Part shown: piece by piece, positions 22,001-37,000 of the stretch
Layout of the letters: each line of letters starts with the position of its first letter
Position numbering within the stretch: position 1 is the stretch's first letter
NCBI RefSeq assembly: GCF_905147045.1
Contig: NC_065911.1
Coordinates: forward strand, 6,758,001-6,822,000
Reading direction: 5' to 3'
DNA length: 64,000 nt
Origin: Nymphalis io
Taxonomy: Eukaryota > Arthropoda > Insecta > Lepidoptera > Nymphalidae
The notes under the pieces: generated by a model
Databases searched by the model: none
What the model was told of the DNA's origin: nothing
What the model saw: the letters and a program-made list of their open reading frames with translations, nothing else
Position numbers and translations under genes: made by a program

Positions 22001-25000
22001 CAGCATTTATAGTCAACAGTATTGTAGCGAATATTTCTGAGACAAATAGTTTTTTTAATTGGATTGTTATTTTGTTATAAAAAATGGAGGCAATGTTATC
22101 GACACAGGAAGAATTTTACAATCCGTAATCCGTAACAGCCTGTGAATGTCCCACTGCTGGGCTAAAGGCCTCCTCTCCTCTTTTTGAGGAGAAGAAATTA
22201 CAAACAACTGTTGAAATCAGAAGCTAATTTTAAGAAGTCGCCCAGAGACCGAATTAAGGAAGCATATTTAGAGACAAGATTAGAAAATGTAGAGCAACTA
22301 TGGAATGACTTCAGACAAGGCCATAAGGAAATCGTAGCAAAAATTGATAAGGTGCAAAAGGAAAAGGAAAGCTATTTTACATCCGAGAAATATGATTTAT
22401 TTTATGAAACTTATGTCAATTATAAAAGTATTCTAAAAGAAACACTTGCTTTAATTCTCGCTAAAAAGAAAACAGCTAGTGATGCAGAAAATAGCTCCGC
22501 GCCCACGAATCCAAACATTTACGAAGTTAAATTGCCCGAATTCAATTGCCAACGTTTACCGGCAAATACGATGAATGGCAAACTTTCTATGATATGTTTG
22601 TGTCTTTAATTCATAATAATAAAAGTTTGTCGGATGTGCAAAAACTTCACTATTTAAAAGGAAGTCTTTCTGGAGAGCCTGAAGCGTTGATTAGAAATTT
22701 TGCTACAACTGAGTTAAATTATACAGAAGCCTGGAAACAGTTAACAAAAAGATATGATAATAAAAGATACAATTGTAATGCGATTTTAAAAACCTTTTTC
22801 TCACAAAAATCCTTACATAATGAGTCACCGGCTGGCATTAAATCGTTGTTAGACACAACAAGTTCCTGCTTGAAGGGTCTTAGTAATTTAGGCGTCGACG
22901 TGAGTACGTGGGATATTATTGTAGTGTATTTTGTGGTTTCGAAGCTAGATGTGGAATCTCGTAAGCAATGGGAAAATTTACAAAGTCGTGCTACAGATGA
23001 ACTACCATCATGGTTGAAACTTGTTGAATTTTTAGAGTCATGTTTCAGAAGTTTAGAAATGATTGAATCCGGAAAACAGAACCCTATATCACATGCTTCC
23101 AATACCGCACGACCTATACCAAGACCAAAATCATTTCATACCACGCTTCAAGACAATCATAAGCCGAAAGATCCTACTTGTACTTTATGCAAAGGAACAC
23201 ACTATATTTTTAACTGCAAGCAATTTGGTCAGCAGACGGTGACAGAGAGACAAAACTTTGTGCAGAAAACAGGTCTATGTTTTAATTGCTTATCGAATAC
23301 TCATCCGGTTAGCCGATGTCGACAAGCGAAAAGCTGCCGTCGGTGTGGAAAAAGACATCACTCATTACTGCACTTTGAGAGGGAAGATTTACAAGGGAAC
23401 ACAAACTACGTAGAGAATAAGGAAGAGAAAGAGAAACAAATTTCACACACTCCTCTTGAAACAAAAGTTGTAGCGAATTTTGCGAAGGGAGATTTATATC
23501 GTTACAGCGTTTTACTTGCAACAGCGGTTGTTAAAGCTAATTCAAGAAACGGAAGTAAATATACTATACGAGCGTTACTTGATCAGGGCTTACAAGCCTC
23601 TTTTATCACAGAAACTGCAGTACAATTACTTGGGTTAAAACGAAAGCCAATTAATGGTTTGGTGTCAGGAATAGGGGATGGTCAGATGCGAATAAATTAT
23701 GAGACTTCATTAGTAATAGAACCACATTATAATTCTGATCATCAAATTCATGTCAATGCGTACATATTGTCTACACTTGCGTCAGTACTACCAACAAGTA
23801 ATTTTAATACACCAGATTGGTTAGAACACGAGAACCTTGCACTAGCCGATCCTGGATTTGGAACACCAAGCAAAATCGATATTTTGCTTGGAGCTGAGGT
23901 TTACAGCGAAGTGATATTAACTGGAATTATCAAAAATCCTCAAGGAAATCTCATAGCTCAGAATACAATCCTTGGCTGGATTTTGTCCGGAAGAGTGTCG
24001 CAAGATTTAGTCAGTGAGAGAGAGAAAGTTATAAGTATGCATGTTAATGTTAGAGAAGATGACCTATTGAAACAATTTTGGGAGATAGAAAATGAGCCGA
24101 ATAGTCTGGAGAAAAGGTTAACTAAAACAGAAATTTACTGTGAAGAGTTTTATAACAGAACTACAGAGAGAAATAAGGATGGTAGATTTGTTGTGAGGTT
24201 ACCGTTCACTGAAGAAGATCCAAAATGTCAATATGGCAAGTCAAGAGAAATTGCGTTAAGAAGACTCCTGTATTTAGAAAAGAGATTGTTGAAGAATGAT
24301 TAGTTGTACAATGATTATAGGAAAGTCATGGAAGAGTATTTAGCCTTGAAGCATATGTCACGGGTAGATAGTGAAGATCTTAATAACCCAAACGCGGTCT
24401 ATCTTCCTCATCATGCGGTTGTACGTGAAGATAAAGAGACAACGAAAGTTCGAGTTGTTTTTAATGCATCTTCGAAAGGAATCAACAATGTATCATTAAA
24501 TGACGATCTTTTGATTGGACCAAAGCTGCAGCAAGATTTGAGACATATTCTGTTGAGATGGAGGAAGCATCGAATTCGCATAGTGGCTGATTTAGTTAAA
24601 ATGTATAGGCAGGTAAGGGTACATGATGAAGACACAAATTTTCAGCGAATATTATGGAGAAATAGTCCTGATGAACTAGTCAAAGATTATAAATTATTAA
24701 CTTTAACATTTGGCACAGCCTGTGCACCATATTTAGCGGTAAAGACTTTACAGCATTTAGCCGAAATAGAATCACTTAAGTATCCAGTTGCATCCATTAT
24801 CACAAAAAGAGATTATTATATTGATGACCTAATGACCGGATGTGATAATTTAGAAGAAGCCATACAAATTTACAATGAGATGAATAGTTTAATGAATTCA
24901 GGAGGATTTGAGCTTCAAAAATGGAGCAGTAATTCGGACATTTTACTAAAATATATCGATCTAATCAGTACGTACCCATTAAAGCAGACAACATGGTAAA

Positions 25001-28000
25001 AGTATTAGGTATCTGTTGGAATCGGAACACTGACAATTTCGAATATACTAAAAATTTACCCGAGCCTAAGGTGTCTGTGACAAAACGTCAAGTTCTATCA
25101 GATATAGCGAGATTATATGACCCAATAGGATGGATTGCGCCAATAGTTATAACAGCCAAAATTTTTATTCAAAAATTATGGAAATCTAAATTAGGGTGGG
25201 ATGAAGAATTGACAACAGATTTAACAACAGAGTGGTTACAGTTTCGAAAAGATTTAATTGACGTTAAAAATATCATAATTCCAAGATGGCTAAATTACTC
25301 TAACGACTGTAAAACAGAGTTACACGTTTTTTCTGATGCGTCACAGGTAGCTTATTCCGCGGCGGTTTACATTCGAATTATGAGTGAGTGAAATGTCTAC
25401 GTAAAATTGATTTCAGCTAAAACAAAGGTCGCACCCATAGACAAAGAGTCATCAATCCCAGATTAGAGTTATGCGGTGCACTTCTTGCAACAAAATTATT
25501 GTATGAAGTGTCCATCGTAATGAACATACCCAATGATAATTTATTTGCCTGGACGGATTCAACTGTTGTTTTAGCGTGGCTAAAAGGTCCTGCATGTCGT
25601 TGGGCGACTTTTGTAAGTAATAGGGTGTCGGAAATATTGACAATGCTTGAGTACACTCAATGGGGGTACGTAAAATCGAACATGAACCCAGCCGATTGCG
25701 CATCGAGGGGGCTGAGATGTAGGGATTTACGTGATCATCCGCTTTGGTGGTCCGGTCCAGGCTGGTTATCAAAACCTATAATTGATATTGAAAAATTAAT
25801 AGATATTGACACACAGGAAGAAGAAAAAGTAAGAAGTTTGACAGCGTATAATACACAGAGTGAGGAGGACTTTATTTGGGTTAAATTTTCTAATTTAGAT
25901 AAAATGTTGAGAGTAATATCAATTTGTCGAAGATTTCTTAATTTGCTATTGCCAAAAAATGAACGGAGAAAATTACCAGGACACGTTACTATTGATGAAA
26001 TAAATCAGACTTTACAGATATGCATTAAACAAGCTCAAAGTTTTGAATATCAACAAGAAATACAGCAGATACAATTACAGGGAGAAACATCTAAGAAGAG
26101 TGGTCTTTCCAACTTATACCCATTTTTAGATAAAAAATGGGATTATGAGGGTTGGAGGACGTTTAGAACAGGCTGATATACGCTATGACATGAAACATCC
26201 AGTGATTATTCCTGCTAAGAGTCACCTTAGTAGGTTATTAATCTGTGATGCACATGAGAAAACCATGCATGGCGGACCACAGCTTATGTTAAATTTCTTA
26301 AGGACACGGTATTGGATAGTAAGAGCAAAAGAGTTGGTAAAGAAACATTTCAGGAAATGTGTTATATGTCTTAGGTACTCAAAAGCATCTAATCAGCTCA
26401 TGGGTCAACTTCCAGGAGTGAGGCTAAAGCCTAGTAAACCATTCAAATCCGCTGGAGTTGATTATGCTGGTCCCATAAATATAAGATTTTCTCCTGGACG
26501 AGGTGCTAAGTCATATAAAGCATACATATGTTTATTTATTTGCATGGTTACTCGGGCCATTCATTTAGAAGTGGTTACGGATATGAGTGCAAAGGCATTT
26601 ATTGCTGCTTTTCGACGCTTTGTCTCGAGACGTGGTCACTGTCAAGATCTTTACAGTGACAACGGTACAAATTTTGTTGGAGCCGAGAAACAACTAAATG
26701 AAATGTTCCACAACGCACGTTCTGAGTTACCGAGTGAGATATCACGTTTGCTGACCTTCGAGAATACAAGGTGGCACTTTATTCCACCTCATGCTCCAAA
26801 TTTCGGAGGCCTCTGGGAGGCAGGTGTAAGGTCTGTCAAAACGCATTTACGTAAAGTTATTGGTGATAGCACACTGACTTACGAAGAATTATCTACAGTA
26901 CTGACACAGGTGGAGGCTTGTCTAAACTCGCGTCCTTTATCCGTACTTTGCGACGACATTAATGACCTACTCCCACTGACACCAGGTCATTTCTTAATAG
27001 GAGAACCCATTCTTAATGTAACTGATGTTGATTATTCTGATAAAAAATGTACTGGTCTGGAAAGATGGCATTTAACTCAAAAAATGGTTAACGATTTTTG
27101 GAAAAGGTGGTCGAAAGAATATTTGTTAACTTTAGCTAATAGATATAAGTGGAATAAGAAAAACCCAGAGCCTAACATCAATGATGTAGTAGTGTTAAGA
27201 GACGATTTTTTGCCACCCTCTAAATGGCTCTTAGGAAAAATTGTTAAAAAACATCCTGGCCGTGATGATATCACAAGAGTCTTTACCGTAAAATGTAAAA
27301 ATGGATATATTAAACGTCCACTTCATAAAGTTAGTGTTTTAACAAAATAAATATGATATAGTCACGGTGGGCGGTTATAATTTCCAATGTATTCAATATT
27401 TGTTTATGTTACTATAGTTTTATTTTCTTTGCGTTTTATTTTCATTAGATTTTTTTTGAGTTGTATTTTTTTTCTTAACTTTACTTTTGTTGTGTGTGTA
27501 AAGCCATACTGTAATTAAAATGAGTTAAATGAATGTCTTAATTTTTTGAGTCATATCTTCTATGTACTAGCTGTTTGGTTGATTGTGTTAGATTTTAGTT
27601 AAGTTTGCTACTTATTACACCTTCCGAGTATGTTATTTTTTTATTGTATGTGTATTGTAACTTGAAGGACAAGTCCTTGGTGGGCGGAATGTTTGTTCAT
27701 TTAATATTTATTTTATTTTAGTTCCTTAAGGCAATAATAGATGGCGCTGTATGCCAGTTAAATCGCGCTGTCAAGTTATTTTTCTTAGACCTTATACTCG
27801 GTAGCGATTTGTATCGTGTGAATAAAATTGAGGAGAATAAAGGAGTTTACATACAGTGGTGGTGTGTTCCTTACTTTTTGAGTTCCCAAACACTCTTTCT
27901 GTCATTAATGATTTTACATACGAAAGAAGAAGACACAGAATTCTTCAACTAATCACTCTTTAAACCACGTTTATAAGTAAGGCTGTAAATGTTTTCCATA

Positions 28001-31000
28001 CATTACATTCCGTTATAACGTATAAAACCGGATGATATGAACACTTACATACACACATATGTACTTGTGGTATTATTGAGAGATGTGTAGACACAAAACT
28101 GGCTATACTTGACCTAGCCTAATATCGCCTATAGACAATGTCAACTAGACGACTTGCATCCTATCTAGAGCTCTTTACTTCGGACTTGTGTCAGCATTTT
28201 AGTAGTGACTTATTCTACTGCGGTGTTTAGCGAATCCACTTAACACGACTGAGTTATTGAGAATATATAAATGAGCTATATTTTACAACTTAGTAATTTA
28301 ATTAGTTGAAAGAATGTCTTGCCGGTTCTTCTAGTTAGAATCTCCATTCCGAACCGGTGGTATATTTAATATAACTCTGTAAAATGATTCAAAAGCTCTT
28401 GTAAAAGCCTACTTTCATAAAGTATATTTTGATTAAGGTCAAGTACGAGGCAGAATTTAGTGAAGATTTAATGCTTTTTGCCGCGATGGCCCAGTGGTTA
28501 GACCGCGTGAATCTTAACCGATGATCGCGGGTTCAAACCCAGGCAAACACCACTGAATTTTCACGTGCTTAATTTGTGTTTATAATTCATCTCGTGTTTG
28601 ACGGTGAAGGTTTCACAGAAATTCTGCCACATGTATATTCCACCAACCCGCATTTGAGCAGCGTGGTGGAATAAGTTCTAAATCTTCTCCTCAAAAAAGG
28701 AGAGGAGGCATTAGACCAGCAGTAGGACATTCACAGGCTGTAACTTACTTCATTAATGACTTTTGCGATTATGCCTTTAGGTATACATTATATTTTTTCA
28801 CTAACCTAAGTGTCAAATCACAATAAATAGTACAAATCACAATAATAGTAGTACTAGGAAAGATAACATAAAAACAAAGGAACTGAAATTGCATAAATAA
28901 TATAGGTAGTTCAAGACTAACTTATACGAGAACTAATAAAATACTAAACGCCTTAGTTACAAACTTTACATAGCGGTTATTTAGTTTTAGTTACATACGT
29001 ATTCTTCTCTTTCCGTGACCATTGATTTGACATTCGAAAGAAGAAGACGGATTATTAAACAGCATATGTGTATATGTAAAGCCGTAACTATCTGAAAGAT
29101 CGTTTAATAACTCGCAAGAAGGTAGACACAGGAAGACACGAGAGCAGACAAAGAAAGACGCGAACACACCTAAAGACAGCAATTAAAACATAATTGCAAG
29201 CGTGTTTTATTTCATTCGCTATGCGCATCTACAATGTTCTTCAACCATTATATATGTGTAGTTTTTTTTTTTTAAATAACGGTTAAAGAATATTTATTTG
29301 CATAAAAGCCAATCTTATCTATTGCTTACATTAACTTAACAAATATTGATTCCGATCGTTCGCTGATGCGATTATTACTCAGTTATAAAAAGATATACTT
29401 TAACTTTAATTGCGCATTTGTTGGAAACGAAATTTAAAAAAAAATATATCATCAAAAGATTGTCTAAATTAAGAAGACAAAAGTGTATATAAATCACATT
29501 ACAAATTTCACATTTAAACGAGCGATATTTTTTTATTTTTTTGTATTATGTTAAAACGATTTTATAACGTTAGGCCTAGTTAAACACTGATGTCTCTTTC
29601 AGTCATTATTGGTTTGACATTCGAAAGAAGAAGACAGCATTGTTTGACTAATCACCCGCTAACAACGTTTATAAGCAGGTATTAGATTAAATACGTGAAA
29701 TTTTATAGCATCATAAGCTTAATGGCCGTCTTGCGTTGCTTCTTTAAGTTCGTAACGTATTAGCCGATACAACTTAAATAAATATTTTCCCTGTTCAAAT
29801 GTACTTATGTATTTACTGGTGGTAGGGCTTTGTGCAAGCTCGTCTGGGTAGGTACCACCCACTCATCAGATATTCTACCGCAAAACAGCAATACTTGATA
29901 TTGTTGTGTTCCGGTTTGAAGGGTGAGTGAGCCAGTGTAATTACAGGCACAAGGGACATAAAATCTTAGTTCCCAAGGTTGGTGGCGCATTGGATATGTA
30001 AGCGATGGTTGACATTTCTTACAATGCTAATGTCTAAGAGCGTTGGTGACCACTTACCATCAGGTGGCCCATATGCTCGTCCGCCTTCCTATTCTATAAA
30101 AAAAAAAAAAAAATGTATACCAATTTTCATGGCTATTGATGAACGGTATAGAAGTTTATGTGTTACAAAGTAAAATATATACCTATATATATTTTAATAA
30201 ATTGTTTAAAGGCAGACCGGCAAGGCCCTATAATAAGTGCCCATACATTGGCTTCGTAAGCAATATTAGCCAACATTACATCGCCAATGCGCCATCAGCC
30301 TTGGGAAATAAGATGTTAAGTCCCTTGTGCCTGTAATTAAACTAATGAGCCAATGCTTTGTAAGTAAAATATATGGATAAAATAAAAAAATCTTACCATT
30401 AATATATATATATACATAAACGTCTACATAGATATTGCAATTATGGCTTACTGATTACAAATTAATTCAAAGTATTTTTATTCAAATAGACTTTTAAAAA
30501 TTCTTTTGATTCGTCAAGCGCTCGAAACAACCGACACGAAATATCATATTTAATCTCAAAATATAATTTATACAATACAAAGGAAAATACGATATAAAAT
30601 TAAGTCATACTAATTATAACAATTGATTTTAATTAAAAATTATATAAACGAAATTGTCTGTCTGTATACTCAAATACATAAACTCAAAACTTAAAAATTG
30701 CATTCCAATATTTAAAATACATAGCTATTTTCGGTGTTAATTGAAGGGAAACAAGACAAATTTGTGTGGCAAAAGGCCGCATGGTAAGGCCCATTTGACA
30801 AAAAAAAACATAAACAAAACGAATTGTTTCTTGATTATTGTATACGGATATTAATACATAAGCAAGCAATGTAACTTTAACCTCAATAAGCCTTTGTCGG
30901 AAAATAATGAAGCTTTTATTTTTTATTACTAGTTTTCACCCGCGTGTTAGGGGAAGGGGGTCAAGTATTAGGTTTAAAAAAGATAGTCAATATCCTACCT

Positions 31001-34000
31001 TGGGATTCAAGCTTGCTTCATACGAAATTTCATCAAAATCAGTTCAGTGGTATAGCCGTGACGTCGTAACACACAGACAGAGTTATTTACACATTTATAA
31101 TATTAGTATAGATGGAATAGATTAATAGAATGACCTCAAACATTACGATTTTTTTTTATTTGTAAATAGGACCTAAGAATAAATTTTTACGTCTATCTTG
31201 TCTGTAATTAGAAAGAATTGATAGTTAAGAGACGAATAATTAATGTGTGGGTGGTAGCTAGTAAAACGAACCACATCGTCTATGTTATTAAATTACTGAC
31301 TACCTGACTACGCATACCCCGCTTTGACTTCAAAGTAATTTTACAGTATTTCCTGACAATATAACGATGCATCAAGGTGGATAAATCCAACGTGATTCGA
31401 TATTGAGGACATGATTACTTTACTTTATACTTTTATTGTACACCACAAAGAGAAAAAATATATATAAAACATGGATACAGCCTAAATAAAAGTAGCTTAC
31501 AATTTTGGAGACCTTATCGCACTCATGGGATATGAGGTAGGTGATGCTGTAATAATAAATAAAATAATTAGTTATGTTTTTGTTTAAATTTGTATTAATA
31601 GAAAAGACTGTTTAAGTATTTAATATATGATTTTGAAATCTCTCGGACTATTAGTTGCGCGCAAATTGACCTTCAGCAGCACCAGCTATTTCCTTCAATA
31701 TATTCAAGAAAATAAACATAAACTGTACAGATTATATATATATGCTGTATAATAAGCTGTTTATTGCTACTTATGTCCATCTGCGTAGGACAGATACATA
31801 CGAACCTGAGTAACTGAGAATCGGGTAAGCGGGAAAACACTTTTACGTGTAAATTGCCTGGTCCCGCCATTTTTTGACTCTAAAACTTGTATGAGATGTA
31901 TGTGTATGAGGTGTAATGTATGAGAAATAGTAGCCTCTGTAGGAGTCACTCAGATATTTGTACAGCAATTATTAATAGCACAATTTCATCCAAAAACACA
32001 CATGCACTCTCCGTTCTCTAACTCTCATAGTCTAATGGAAATGCCATCCGACATGCCCGGAGAAGTATCAAAAACATTACGTCCACTCCGAGGCGCCGTA
32101 GTACTCAATAGATTTTTACAAAATATCGCTTTTAACAATTCAATAAAATCACCATTAGAACTGTTCCGTCAGATATATTCATTACTCATGACGATCACGA
32201 CTGTGAAATATCAAAAAGTGACAAGCCATATTGGCATTTAATAATATTATAACACTTAAAGGATCAAATTATCGTATCGTAAGGCTGTTCTGTAAATTAC
32301 TCGAAACTCACCGCAGAAAACGGTCGTAAAATATCAGGAAGTGATATGCAACATTGACCATAATGATCATATCATATCAAGAAAACACGCATCAAAATAG
32401 TATATCACCATAAGTCGGTTGTCAACATTTCACGGATGAGTAATGAAGTGAATTCTTACAGAATCAAATGCTGATAGTTTATTAAGTGACACAAGTCGTT
32501 ATATATTACCATTATCAATGATTCCCTCAACCTCAGTCACGCTGTCTAGATAGCCCGACGGGTTAATAATAGTCGTACAAACGGAGGAAACAACATATTC
32601 TCGTTTCCGTTATTGATTCGTTTTATAAAACGAACGCATCGATTTCCTTTCGTGTTTCTTTATACGATTAACATCCAATTTTGATGTATAATGTTTGATT
32701 TATCGTAAACTATGTTGTAATAAAGGATCTGGTTGATAATAAGTGATTGAGCATAGGAATTGTTTGGAGTTTGTTAAAACTCAGAATCGTGTTTGGGACA
32801 AACGCTTTTATTTGCAATCCTTTTAGCGTGTTTGGTTTTAGAATGAATGTTTTTTTTTGGGTTTTAGTAGGAATTAATTGAAATTCAATTATTTTTAGAC
32901 CTCGTATTCCCAACGTTCAACAATTTTATCAGAAAACTCTTTTTGAGACTAGATTTCACCCGCAACGCGTTTTGGGGGGTACTTTAAAATAGAAACCGGG
33001 TAGTCGAATACACGAATGTGATGCTGCGGTTGAAAATAGCCCCGATAAAAAATGTAGTTTTCGTCACACTTGGGCAAAAAACGAGATCAATCCGTAACTG
33101 CCTGAAAAGACCTACTAATTCACAGTTTCAATAAGAATACCCTCCTAACAGCTTGCCTTCCGTTCATATTAGAGGCAGTACTATATATAAAGCCTTTAGA
33201 ACGGACCAAAATCTTCAAATCTTCTGATCTTTTTTTAGAAACAACTCGGCCGACCGCCCGGAGCGCCACTCTAACAGAACCCTTCTTTTCCATTTATTTA
33301 TGCGGTCATAAGTTGCGAAAATGTTAGCACGATATTACCTTTAAGAAAAAAATATTCGAAATTCAAAAACAATCTCGATTTATTATTTAAAATAATAATT
33401 ATACTTATAAGAAGTTAAAATATGCATAATTCAAGGTTATAAGAAATTTTAATTGTACTTACTATATACAGTTTGTATTTGTATGAAAAATTTATAAAAC
33501 AGTCAGTCAGTTATATATATATAACTGACTGACATATTAACGCACAGCCAAAACCACGCCTACTGGTTCCTTTTAATATAATAATAATAATAAAACTTTT
33601 TATTTCAGGACAACAAATTTTAAAATACAATACAATAATAAAAAATAATTACATTTTTTTTAGATAATAATATTTATCAATAACAATTTTAAAATTTAAT
33701 TTAATTTAAATAGTTTTTTAACATTATATTTAATATTTTATTATTATAATTTAATATACATTTTTTAATCAAGCAGTTATTTACACAGTATGTTAATACT
33801 AAGGAGGTATTTTTGAAAATAAACCCTTAAGTGTAAAGGGTATGGAAGTTTGTATAAAAATCCTTCATTTTTAAAGAAAGAGCTATGGAAAATGGTATTT
33901 AGCAAACCTGTATGATGACGCGAGCGATACCGATGACCTAGTATACAATATATGAATAAACTTTTTAAGAGTTGTACAAAATTAAGTTGTTTATTTAAAT

Positions 34001-37000
34001 TGAGAATCAAACTTGTGACCCCCTTCAGTGATATCACGAAGTACTTAAAATTGCGCTTGAATATACAACGAATGCGGGCTCTTCTTCAGGCGATTGAGAT
34101 GGCAACATTACACTTACAAATATACATTATGTATATTATATATACTGGCTGGGTACAATATTTAAATTTGGAATATAAAATATGTATGATAGTTTCAATA
34201 TATTATGTATATTCGACTACTAAATCCCTACGATTTCCAATTTGTCGGCGTTTTTAGGCTCATTGAGATCGTAACTTAAACGTGAATTTATCAAGCCTAA
34301 TTCATTTCACATAAACATGCTATTAAATGCACAGAAAAAATATATTTTAAGTAGATTTGGTAGTTCACGAGGTTTGCGCTTTAAACTTAAAAAAAAAAAC
34401 TCATTATAATATTAATATAGATACAAAAACAACTTTTGTAACGGTTTCTTCGAATTACGTTCGAGAAATACCTCGTCTTCTATTTCAGATTTATCGCAAC
34501 ATAAAATATTGTAACTTGTCTATGACCTATTCCGAATAAAGATAGAGATACGAAAGAATAATATACCTAAATAATTTAAAAAAAAAGAATTATTATTAAG
34601 AATTATTTAATCTATTTCCAGTTACAAATATAAATCAACTTATTTTACAATTGTATGGAAAAAGAGATAATTAAGTATTTGTAACGTAGACAAATGCGAC
34701 TGACGTAATAATAAGTCTTAAGTGTCATGAATTACATTCAATCCTAGATTAACGAGCTTAAACGAATTTGAACTAAACGTTTAACGAGTATGTTAAACAT
34801 TCAGTTCTCTCATTCTGTCATCATCGATTTGACATTAGAAAGAAGATACAGCATTGTTACTAAAAACCCTCTAAACAACATTTTAAGGTGAAAGTGGAAA
34901 TCGTTATATTTTTAAAATATAACACTATAAAACTCATTTAATTGAAACGATTTTTTTTTTTTTCGTACTTAAAGACGAGTAATATGCAAGGTCATTCATC
35001 GGACTCTCGCTAAACAATTATCCGCCTTATTACATATGGAATAAGACTACTTACAAAAACGCATTTTTTTTTCTAAAACATAAGTATTCTTAGGACTCCT
35101 TAAATTTAGTGAATAAAAATACATGAGTATAGTGTGCAAGGTTATATATTTAACAAAATCACTTTTCAATGAGGTAATATATTTCCAACATATACATATT
35201 ATGTTGGAAACATTCAAATACATTTTTATTTTTTATATTTTTTTAATAAGCTGTTGGACTTTTAGTTATAGGAGCTATGCATATAGCTGTTACTGGCCAA
35301 GCTGCAAAGAAGCTGCATTCTACTAGATTATATAAAGGAAATAACTATTCTGTAAAAATAAGCTTATATCATTTTCAAATTTGAAAGAAAACAATTTATA
35401 TACAACACATAAGACAAAATAACGGTAAGAAAAACCAAATCCCCGAGCCAATCTTCGACCATAAAATTTGGTCGCTCCATTATTCCTTATCGCATTGCAT
35501 TGTAACAGAATTCATACGATAAAGATTCTTAATTTGACTGTAATAAGGTTGTATATTGTTTGAAAGATCCGACAACTACATGCAGTATCCCACCGGTACA
35601 ATGAGTCAGTAATGGAAATGACCTTCCTCTCACGTAACTATACCCACATCGTCTTGACAGTTTTCGTTTTATTTATTACACTAGTACAATGCTCCCCGGC
35701 TCTGCGTTTAGGGATTAACTTAATATTTGACGATTACGTTGGAAGGTCCACCTGATCGATTTCGGCCACTGCGGCCATTCTCAAGAGATCAGAAAACTGC
35801 GCAAGACATATTATAGTGCTCTATTGTGTGCGAAAAATTGCCGTATCTATTTCCTCATTCTCATAACCCGATAGGTCGGGATTACTTAACACGTTCGAAT
35901 ATAATTCAGACGCACGACCAACGGCTTTACCTGCCGGGAGTAAAACACTCAGTTCCAAAGCGAGCGGGCTTCTACTGAGAGTTTCTCGACGAAAAAAAAC
36001 CAATAACTTTTTGTTGGCCCGAACTGGGTTTGAATCCAGGCCCCCGGGATCGGCGGCCTTATACCCAGCCACTGTACCAACGAGGCCGGTGTGGAAATTA
36101 AACAAATATCATTAAATATTGCAGGTGCTCTACAAATTGGTCGACAAATTAACAAGCGAACGCCAACGCCAACGTAGTGCCGCTTTTATCAATGAATTCT
36201 GTATTTCGCCATTAATGATTCATTATTAATAACTGTATTAACATGCAATTATTATTAAATGCTACTTTTATGTTTGGTATTTGCGTAAATATTTATTAGA
36301 AGCCTAGTACTGGGAGCAATACTATATTTGTAAAGTGATTAATGTTTTTCAGGTTTGTTATCACAAGCTGTTTTAATGACGTCATAATAGAAACGGCCGC
36401 TAAAAAACAAATATTATTTATTCCCTTTAACTTTTCCAAAATAATATCAAGTTATTGGTGCCTCGGCCGGTGTAACAGGCTGGTAATCTATCCCAACGAA
36501 TGTTTTGAATCATTTCAAACAGAGTGTTTTAATTTGATTGTAATTTTATAATATATAGTAAATATATAATTCTTCTGTACGTGTGTTTGTCTCCTAACTG
36601 CTCCTAAACGGCTGGACCGATTTGGATTAAATTTTGTGTGTATATTTCAATGGGTTCCTGGATGGTTTGAAAATACAAGGTAGGCGCTGCTGTCGATGTT
36701 TTACCAAATAAAAATGTCGCATGGCAGGTCCGCTAATTATGTATAATTTAAAATTATAAGGGTTACAGAGAGAACTTTTTCATGGTCAAAATTACTTTCG
36801 CCTAACAACACGGTCCAAAGTACTTTTGACTAACGATTTAAGTTAGGTTTGTTTTATTTATGTAAGCGTGTCATTTAGGAAAAAGTAATAACATGGATGT
36901 GTGGTCCTTAATGAACAAACTACACACAGTTGGTGCTATGCAATTTCGTCTGGATAGGTATCGTAGGTACCATCCACTCATCAGATATTCTACCGCAAAA

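Larger units (their letters stand above)
21205..27897 (+). mobile_element. BEL/Pao LTR retrotransposon, complete but broken
   Basis: Two 203-bp LTRs starting TG and ending CA (21210-21412; 27690-27892), flanked by the 5-bp duplication CTCTT. A primer-binding-like site (TGGTGCCGAAACCCGGGA) follows the 5' LTR and a purine-rich tract (GGTGGGCGGAA) precedes the 3' LTR. Internal order gag, protease, RT/RNase H, integrase fits BEL/Pao. The LTRs differ at about three positions (one substitution, two single-base indels), so insertion is fairly recent. The coding region carries several frame breaks and stops and a SINE fragment, so this copy is not autonomous. It sits in the same transcriptional sense as Ptp69D and antisense to Ptp99A. 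Confidence 0.93.
21150..27990. repeat. MITE family D copy split by the BEL/Pao insertion
   Basis: The left part (about 21150-21209) begins near CCTTACTTATAAACGTTG. The right part (27893 to about 27985) ends CGTTTATAAGTAAGG, the inverted counterpart. Between them sits the whole retrotransposon flanked by CTCTT. Other family members lie at 6155, 28995, 29585 and 34795. Confidence 0.6.

Noticed and set aside
21210..27892. Functional retrotransposon polyprotein
   Set aside because: Stops, frame breaks, an altered protease triad and a SINE fragment show a dead copy.
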